From Candidatus Helarchaeota archaeon (lineage in GTDB: Archaea; Asgardarchaeota; Lokiarchaeia; Helarchaeales; HEL-GB-A): a stretch of DNA of 5,196 bases. The notes below the pieces were generated by a model. It was not told where the DNA came from. It made no database searches and saw nothing but the letters and a program-made list of their open reading frames with translations. The DNA is taken from positions 1 through 5,196 of the forward strand of contig JAEOSY010000679.1 in the NCBI GenBank assembly GCA_016840125.1, written 5' to 3'. Shown here one piece after another: positions 1-3,507 of this stretch (the stretch's first letter is position 1; each line of letters begins with the position of its first letter). The translations under genes were made by a program, and so were the position numbers.

Positions 1-1
1 A

Positions 2-520
2 ATTTTGAAACGGTTCAATGCACAAGGTTTTGCTAGTGAGAATCTCCAGATGACTGCTCGAGGTACTTGGAAGAGAATGGCTAAAATTGTTACAGATATG
101 CCCAAGCGAGTTCGAATTTTTGTAGATGCTGCGTGCCGGATATCCACAGATCGTGGAGTGAATATATGGTATGAATCTGTTGATCCTCGTTGGACAAGTA
201 CCTACTGCGCTGTCTGCGGAGAAAAAGTAATTGCCGGAAGTCGCTCATCTCTATTTAAGGGGTTAGATTATGATGTACAGGTTTGCCCTCTTTGGAGCAG
301 TAGTATTCAAATCCGCAACAATCGAGGGAAATACAAAAGAGAGGAAGTAAATGAGGCGCTCAAATGGTGTGCAGCACATGAAAAGGTTATGGAGGACTTT
401 ACTACATCTGGAAAGTGGCTTTATCCAGAGGGAGTCATTCCTCGACATGCTAATAGTGCGATGAATATCGCCAAAAAAGGTGCGGAACAATATTCCAAGA
501 AATTAAAGAAAGAAAAGTAG
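2..520 (+). CDS. TnpB/IS605 OrfB-like RuvC nuclease, C-terminal part only, probably inactive
   Basis: The reading frame is open to the left edge, so the TTG at position 5 is not a real start and the N-terminal part of the gene is outside the window. The visible 172 residues match the end of TnpB-type proteins, the RNA-guided nucleases of IS200/IS605 transposons. They show a VDPRWTS segment, a first zinc-finger half CAVC (206-217), a second half that reads CPLW (284-295) instead of CPxC, and a final RuvC-III segment RHANSAMNI (from 443). The family normally has Asp before the xN(A/S)A part of this motif; here it is His (codon CAT, 446-448), one base from GAT. Both changes suggest an inactive relic. 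About 50 residues separate the second zinc half from RuvC-III, where most TnpBs have about 10, so this may be a longer, Cas12-like variant. No transposon end was recognised downstream. Confidence 0.75.
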   Translation: MLKRFNAQGFASENLQMTARGTWKRMAKIVTDMPKRVRIFVDAACRISTDRGVNIWYESVDPRWTSTYCAVCGEKVIAGSRSSLFKGLDYDVQVCPLWSSSIQIRNNRGKYKREEVNEALKWCAAHEKVMEDFTTSGKWLYPEGVIPRHANSAMNIAKKGAEQYSKKLKKEK

Positions 521-553
521 CAAATTATATTTTAAGATAAGGAATGTAATTAG

Positions 554-640
554 ATGGAAAGCATTTTTAAACTAAAAATTGACGACTTGCCAATTGAAAA
601 GAAGTATATTGAATCCGTCAAACCTCGGAATGGAATTTAA
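554..640 (+). CDS. doubtful 28-residue ORF in the convergent gap
   Basis: This is an ATG-to-TAA frame of 28 codons (MESIFKLKIDDLPIEKKYIE, then eight more residues). It lies between the end of the TnpB-like gene and the end of the DUF2400 gene. Upstream GGAATG at 541-546 is a weak ribosome-binding site. The amino-acid mix is protein-like (charged residues and spaced hydrophobics), but the length is within what chance gives. It could be a remnant of a larger gene, or transcribed noncoding sequence after the tnpB-like gene. No family was recognised. Confidence 0.15.
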   Translation: MESIFKLKIDDLPIEKKYIESVKPRNGI

Positions 641-651
641 CATTAAATTTA

Positions 652-1677
652 TTAAGAGAGTTTAAGATCGCTACTAGCACAAGTATGGCAGACGTCTGAG
701 AGAGGACACTCACTACACCGACATTTCTTTAAATCCTTCACGCAAATTTCTAACACCCCCATCAGCATTAGGGGGAGGTCGTATTCCGTCGGGTCCTCTG
801 GATGGATCTTTCTAAGAAAGTTGGTGAGATCTTCAACGTGTTTCCATTTACAGTTTTTAGAACCGTCTAGAATGCCTAGCCGATTACAAACGCGATGGGT
901 GTGGGTGTCTATTACGATCCTTAATATATTTATCGGGATGAACTGCCAAAGTTGGAGGTCTCGCGCGATCCAGCGCAAAAATAATAGATACCGCTTTGCG
1001 CATGCTTTGATATGCCTACCTGAGAAGATTTTCATCGTCATAGCATATTTTTCATCAGTATTGGGACATTTCTCACACCCGTCACAGAAATCGAGTTCAT
1101 AAAAGGTTTTAATGAATTCCTCCAGGAAGGATTTGAACTCATCAGTTGCAGCAGTATTCCATAATGATTTAATCCGGGTTTTAAACGATTTATATTTGGA
1201 GTTGAGGTTTTTTAATTTAGTAAAAATACAGATTATTTGAGGAATTTGAATTAGGCGGTGCATAGACCACCCGATCTTTTTGATCCCTTCGCCTTTAACG
1301 TTTGTATAAATCCATCGAAAAGTGGAGAGGATTTCAATTTGTCTAGTTTGTGTTTCATTTAAAAAGGAGAGGAAATCCCGGTTATAGTAAATTCGAATCG
1401 CTCCTGCCAACGCTGAAAGCATCGGGATTAATACTTTGGTAATCGGACATTGAAAATTAATTATAGCACAAAAGAATGTCCAGAGATCCAACCCCCCATC
1501 TATCAATTTAACTGCTTTAATGAGGTCAGCATCATCAAAAACTTGACCCTGTTCAACCAAGTAACCTTCAAAAAAGTGGGGTAGTTCTTTAATCTTCTCA
1601 ATCAGTTCATTTTCGTTTGGGATAGGTAATGCACTTTTACGAGTTTTCCGGATTTTTTTGGAAGTTTTCTGAGCCAA
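652..1677 (-). CDS. DUF2400/TIGR02757-like protein of the HhH-GPD DNA-repair superfamily with Fe-S loop
   Basis: This 341-residue protein resembles the DUF2400 family, which is distantly related to base-excision glycosylases such as endonuclease III. Family-like signatures are KRYLLFLRWIAR (residues 228-239), IDTHTHRVCNRLGI (256-269, with Asp257 matching the endonuclease III catalytic Asp in VDTHIFRVCNR) and HPEDPTEYDLPL (292-303). The C-terminus aligns with the endonuclease III cluster as C312-x8-C321-x2-C324-x5-C330; the usual first spacing is x6. C319 and C333 are extra cysteines, and C198-x2-C201-x2-C204 adds another possible metal site. No Lys lies in the segment just before IDTH where a bifunctional glycosylase carries it, so activity cannot be assumed. 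The N-terminal 16 residues are very basic and may bind nucleic acid. The start is TTG, chosen because GGAG lies 5 bases upstream and the frame has no ATG between the upstream TAA and this TTG. Function is unproven; a nucleic-acid repair or processing role is inferred. Confidence 0.72.
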   Translation of the reverse strand: MAQKTSKKIRKTRKSALPIPNENELIEKIKELPHFFEGYLVEQGQVFDDADLIKAVKLIDGGLDLWTFFCAIINFQCPITKVLIPMLSALAGAIRIYYNRDFLSFLNETQTRQIEILSTFRWIYTNVKGEGIKKIGWSMHRLIQIPQIICIFTKLKNLNSKYKSFKTRIKSLWNTAATDEFKSFLEEFIKTFYELDFCDGCEKCPNTDEKYAMTMKIFSGRHIKACAKRYLLFLRWIARDLQLWQFIPINILRIVIDTHTHRVCNRLGILDGSKNCKWKHVEDLTNFLRKIHPEDPTEYDLPLMLMGVLEICVKDLKKCRCSECPLSDVCHTCASSDLKLS

Positions 1678-1682
1678 TTTTA

Positions 1683-1686
1683 CTCC
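1683..1686 (-). promoter_or_regulatory. ribosome-binding site deciding the TTG start of the DUF2400 gene
   Basis: Read leftward, GTGGAG precedes the TTG codon, with GGAG ending 5 bases before it. No ATG exists in frame between the upstream in-frame TAA and this TTG, so this site is the main support for the chosen start. Confidence 0.55.
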
Positions 1687-1707
1687 ACTTATCCATAACC
1701 AATGTGT

Positions 1708-1715
1708 AATTTAAA
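1708..1715 (-). promoter_or_regulatory. candidate TATA box for the DUF2400 gene
   Basis: Read leftward the site is TTTAAATT, close to the archaeal TATA consensus. Its centre is about 34 bases before the TTG start. With the usual box-to-start distance of about 26 bases, transcription would begin near 1685, leaving a very short leader that may not contain the whole ribosome-binding site. It is inferred by eye only. Confidence 0.35.
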
Positions 1716-1820
1716 CTTCAATTAGGTCCAGAAAAGTGTTCATTACATAAAAAACTTTCCCGCGAGTAAAGTAGGTTTAAAAGTATTTTCTTAGTGGGAT
1801 TAATGTATGGGGAGTTTTTC

Positions 1821-1830
1821 TTTGCGCAAA
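1821..1830. repeat. perfect 10-bp palindrome, possible operator
   Basis: TTTGCGCAAA is its own reverse complement. It lies about 32 bases upstream of the TATA-like box at 1862 and is followed directly by the 6-bp palindrome TGGCCA (1831-1836). This is where a dimeric DNA-binding protein could sit between the two divergent promoters. A regulatory role is inference. Confidence 0.3.
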
Positions 1831-1861
1831 TGGCCAAGGTTGGTTATTGAACTAGTTGTCC

Positions 1862-1869
1862 TTAAATAT
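1862..1869 (+). promoter_or_regulatory. candidate TATA box for a leaderless transcript
   Basis: TTAAATAT lies 22-29 bases before the ATG at 1891. That is the spacing expected if transcription starts at or next to the ATG. No GGAG-like site lies just before the ATG (ATAAAAAGTT), which also fits leaderless translation as used by many archaeal single genes. Confidence 0.45.
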
Positions 1870-1890
1870 TCTCTTACCTAATAAAAAGTT

Positions 1891-2166
1891 ATGTCTAATC
1901 CAATTAAAAAAACAAATTCAACTAATACCATCGCACCGAAAAGACCGTCTCCAGCTCATTACCGGATTTTGAAAAAACAACAAGTAAAACATGGTTTTAT
2001 TTATCAAATTGAAGACACTAACCTTCCTGGAGAAGTTGCCTTAACACTCGCACTCAACTCAGAGGATCAGCTGCTGGTGTGGGGAGATACAGGCTCTAAC
2101 CAGTGGCATGATATTACGAACCGAGAATTCTACCGTAAAATAGCCAAACAATGTGATATTCTCTAA
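1891..2166 (+). CDS. unrecognised 91-residue protein
   Basis: I do not recognise a family. The first 25 or so residues are a polar, basic tail rich in Lys, Asn, Thr, Ser and Pro, probably disordered. Residues 26-91 look like a small folded domain of alternating beta-type stretches, with a WGDTG turn, a WHDIT segment and a charged C-terminal helix (NREFYRKIAKQ). There is no signal peptide, membrane helix or cysteine pair (a single Cys near the end). The ATG start is supported by a TATA-like box at leaderless distance, and no nearby in-frame alternative is needed. It is followed by a T6 run and then, 109 bases on, by the next rightward gene, so the two are probably separate transcripts. Codon content and composition look like a real gene, but function is unknown. 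Confidence 0.62.
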   Translation: MSNPIKKTNSTNTIAPKRPSPAHYRILKKQQVKHGFIYQIEDTNLPGEVALTLALNSEDQLLVWGDTGSNQWHDITNREFYRKIAKQCDIL

Positions 2167-2167
2167 C

Positions 2168-2173
2168 TTTTTT
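2168..2173 (+). terminator. possible T-run terminator after the 91-residue gene
   Basis: A run of six T starts two bases after the TAA stop. Archaeal RNA polymerase can stop at such U-tracts without a hairpin, and no stem is visible here. Evidence is limited to the run and its position. Confidence 0.3.
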
Positions 2174-2198
2174 AATCGGGTTAGGTAGATTGGAAAAC

Positions 2199-2243
2199 GA
2201 TAAGTGAAGTGAAATAAGCAAATGTCTTTGGATGATAAGTGAA
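2199..2243 (+). repeat. pair of exact 10-bp direct repeats GATAAGTGAA
   Basis: GATAAGTGAA occurs at 2199-2208 and again at 2234-2243, 35 bases apart. The second copy directly abuts the TATA-like box of the next gene. Flanking copies of TAGATTG (2186-2192 and 2249-2255) add to the symmetry. The placement suits an operator pair, but no binding protein can be named. Confidence 0.4.
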
Positions 2244-2250
2244 TTTAATA
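2244..2250 (+). promoter_or_regulatory. candidate TATA box for the 160-residue gene
   Basis: TTTAATA is centred about 29 bases before the ATG at 2276, so transcription would begin only a few bases before the start codon. It directly follows the second GATAAGTGAA repeat. Support is by motif and spacing only. Confidence 0.35.
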
Positions 2251-2264
2251 GATTGACAAGAAGT

Positions 2265-2268
2265 GGAG
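2265..2268 (+). promoter_or_regulatory. ribosome-binding site favouring ATG 2276
   Basis: GTGGAG places GGAG 7 bases before ATG 2276 and 4 bases before the in-frame TTG at 2273. The spacing favours the ATG. If the TATA box at 2244 is used, the transcript may begin after this site, so the two signals partly conflict. Confidence 0.45.
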
Positions 2269-2275
2269 AGATTTG

Positions 2276-2758
2276 ATGAAAGAAGAAATGCAGCTTAATC
2301 ACAAATCAGAGTATATTCAACGGATGCGGTTGCGTCAAAAAGATTTTCCTGAATTACAGCCTTTAATCACTAAATTGGAGAGCTTAATACCTGGAACGAT
2401 AGTCATTCCTCAATTTGAAGACGACCTAGATCTCCTTCTCAAAAATGGAAAGTTGATCGTAGTACCTGTACGGATTTTAGAGATGCGAACAAGTAAATGC
2501 CATGAGAACGCTGCCGACCTTCACATAGCCTATCCAAAGCGTTTAAAAATTCAAACTGGATGGGCATTCACTAAAAATGATGGACTCTGGCGACAACACT
2601 CATGGGTGTTTGACAGAAAGAAAAAACAAATCATTGAAACATCTACAATAATCCGCTCTAAGTATTGGGGAGTGACATTAAAGGGGAAATCTCTCAAGGA
2701 ATTCCTTTTCTGGCAGGATAGCGCCCCACTTCCCGCCCATATAAAAGTACAAATATGA
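2276..2758 (+). CDS. 160-residue protein with possible transglutaminase/papain-like Cys-His-Glu arrangement
   Basis: The family is not firmly identified. The visible motifs are SKCHENAADL (Cys75 in a likely helix start), TGWAF then WRQHSWVFD (His108), and IIETS (Glu121-Thr122), followed by KYWGV. The order and spacing, Cys then about 33 residues to an H-S-W and about 13 to an acidic residue on a likely next strand, resemble the catalytic core of transglutaminase-like cysteine enzymes. They commonly show HAW and then an Asp. From this I infer a papain/transglutaminase-like fold with Cys75-His108-Glu121, not a proven enzyme. Residues 1-40 are helical and charged, with no signal peptide or membrane segment, so it should be cytosolic. 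ATG 2276 is preferred over the adjacent TTG 2273 because of GGAG spacing. It stands alone, 109 bases after the previous gene and followed by a T-rich stretch. Confidence 0.68.
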   Translation: MKEEMQLNHKSEYIQRMRLRQKDFPELQPLITKLESLIPGTIVIPQFEDDLDLLLKNGKLIVVPVRILEMRTSKCHENAADLHIAYPKRLKIQTGWAFTKNDGLWRQHSWVFDRKKKQIIETSTIIRSKYWGVTLKGKSLKEFLFWQDSAPLPAHIKVQI

Positions 2759-2783
2759 TTATAATCACCCCACCTTAAACAAC

Positions 2784-2797
2784 TTTTCTTACTTTTT
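2784..2797 (+). terminator. T-rich terminator after the 160-residue gene
   Basis: TTTTCTTACTTTTT begins 26 bases after the TGA stop. Two T-tracts close together without a strong stem are typical of archaeal intrinsic termination. Confidence 0.4.
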
Positions 2798-2965
2798 ATG
2801 AGGGTTTCATTACAGAGAGAACATCAGATTTTTCGTTATGGGAGTCCGTTTGTGAGGTCAAACTTTCCTTAGCTCCAGAGAGATGGCTGTCAGCATTTTC
2901 TGAAAAAGATATGTAATCTCAACTAGGACTTAACATTCAAATCTCCTTATGTCACACCCCATCAA

Positions 2966-2979
2966 GCTGCTTCGGCGGT
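2966..2979 (+). other. C(UUCG)G mini-hairpin
   Basis: GCTGC-TTCG-GCGGT folds as a 5-bp stem (with two G-U pairs) capped by the very stable UUCG loop closed by C-G. As RNA on the plus strand it would be a stable small stem; the minus strand would give a CGAA loop. It sits in a locally GC-rich patch of otherwise AT-rich DNA. No RNA family was recognised. Confidence 0.3.
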
Positions 2980-3013
2980 CTTAGGGCTATTATGACTTAC
3001 AAAATACGTTGAG

Positions 3014-3021
3014 TTTATATA
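3014..3021 (+). promoter_or_regulatory. orphan consensus TATA box
   Basis: TTTATATA is a full match to the archaeal TATA consensus. It is followed by a possible start site near 3040-3045, but the only ATG there (3044) opens a frame of just eight codons. The next clear T-run on this strand is T7 at 3188-3194. Either a small noncoding RNA starts here, or the match is chance in AT-rich DNA. Confidence 0.25.
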
Positions 3022-3084
3022 TATTTTTCTGAAATAGATGTTTATGAAAGTAAAACAGTTAGATTTATGAGTATTTTCAGAATT

Positions 3085-3257
3085 AATGACAATGATTCTC
3101 TTTAAAATAAAGCATTCCAGTTATTTCTTTTGGATTTATTGCCATCCTCTTAAAGAATAGAATTTCTAAATTAAATGACAATGGATATTTTTTTATCAAT
3201 AATACCGACAATAGATGCTACAAATATCAACTCTTCTCCAAATAACTGACAACAGAT
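3085..3257 (+). repeat. four spaced TGACAAT-like direct repeats
   Basis: Related short words occur at 3085-3096 (AATGACAATGAT), 3174-3186 (AATGACAATGGAT), 3205-3216 (CCGACAATAGAT) and 3246-3257 (CTGACAACAGAT). Their G-to-G spacings are 89, 30 and 41 bases. The last three are often preceded by AATA or TATCAA, hinting at a degenerate unit of about 30-41 bases. Spacing is irregular and the copies differ, so this is not a CRISPR array. Confidence 0.35.
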
Positions 3258-3275
3258 ATGACTTCAATATTTTGG

Positions 3276-3300
3276 AAAAAAACTGTTATTGACCAAAAAG
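3276..3300 (-). terminator. T-tracts ending the leftward TIR operon
   Basis: Read leftward, CTTTTTGG and then GTTTTTTTCC follow the coiled-coil gene's stop, 11 to 35 bases downstream. Two U-tracts in the right orientation directly after the last gene of the unit are good candidates for hairpin-free archaeal termination. Confidence 0.45.
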
Positions 3301-3310
3301 ACTGGACGAT

Positions 3311-3487
3311 TTAAATTATGGATTCTCTCTCCAACCTTCTAACCCTTTCTTCCAATTCCATTACTGTCTCTCTCAATTCTATTATTTCTTCGTTATCCAA
3401 TTTTATCCTTTCATTATCCATTTTTATTATTATTGCTTCCAGTTCCGTCACTCTTTTCTTCAATTTTTCTAATTCTTCATTATTCAT
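3311..3487 (-). CDS. 58-residue coiled-coil protein in the TIR operon
   Basis: This short gene starts at ATG 3487-3485 and stops at TAA 3313-3311. Nearly the whole product is a charged coiled coil. Heptad core positions are Leu6, Leu9, Val13, Leu16, Ile20, Met23 and Leu30. After a one-residue register shift they continue as Ile35, Leu38, Val42, Leu45, Val49 and Leu52. Glu, Lys and Arg fill the outer positions. DNERIKL and DNEEIIEL (24-30 and 31-38) look like an internal duplication. AGAGGG lies 9 bases before the ATG, and the gene begins 20 bases after the TIR gene's stop, so the two are probably co-transcribed and translation may be coupled. No membrane segment or enzyme motif is present. 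It could oligomerise, or bind and organise the TIR protein; that is inference. The plus-strand frame opposite it (Ser/Ile/Leu/Phe-rich) is its shadow. Confidence 0.65.
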   Translation of the reverse strand: MNNEELEKLKKRVTELEAIIIKMDNERIKLDNEEIIELRETVMELEERVRRLERESII

Positions 3488-3496
3488 TATATTAAA

Positions 3497-3502
3497 CCCT
3501 CT
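3497..3502 (-). promoter_or_regulatory. ribosome-binding site of the coiled-coil gene
   Basis: Read leftward, AGAGGG lies between the TIR gene's stop and the ATG at 3487, with 9 bases of spacing. It supports the small frame as a translated second cistron. Confidence 0.5.
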
Positions 3503-3507
3503 ATTCT

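Larger units (their letters stand above)
2759..3310. other. 552-base gap without a convincing gene
   Basis: No frame of more than about 30 codons with coding character was found on either strand by reading. The gap contains a T-rich tract just after the rightward gene, a small UUCG hairpin within a locally GC-richer stretch (about 2950-2990), an orphan TATA-like box at 3014, several TGACAAT-like repeats (3085-3257), and T-tracts for the leftward operon at its right end. It is bounded by converging transcripts, so any promoter inside it would serve a small RNA or a very short protein. Confidence 0.6.

Noticed and set aside
263..490. Minus-strand frame of 75 codons
   Set aside because: It is opposite the TnpB-like C-terminus, whose zinc and RuvC motifs explain the sequence.
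521..651. Right end of an IS605-type transposon with its guide-RNA region after the TnpB-like gene
   Set aside because: No hairpin, target-site motif or matching end could be identified by reading, and the left end is outside the window.
821..1102. Plus-strand frame of 93 codons
   Set aside because: It lies entirely opposite the DUF2400 gene within its conserved motifs, and its translation shows no domain.
2114..2302. Minus-strand frame of 62 codons
   Set aside because: It overlaps the end of one rightward gene and the start of another and covers their promoter elements; its composition is not protein-like.
2798..2995. Decayed gene: one plus-strand frame with protein-like pieces separated by two stops
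   Set aside because: Two stops in about 65 codons is near chance for this composition, and no family motif can be recognised; it is kept only as a weak note under the UUCG patch.
3085..3257. CRISPR array
   Set aside because: The repeated words are only 12-13 bases, diverge between copies, and are spaced irregularly (89, 30, 41 bases).
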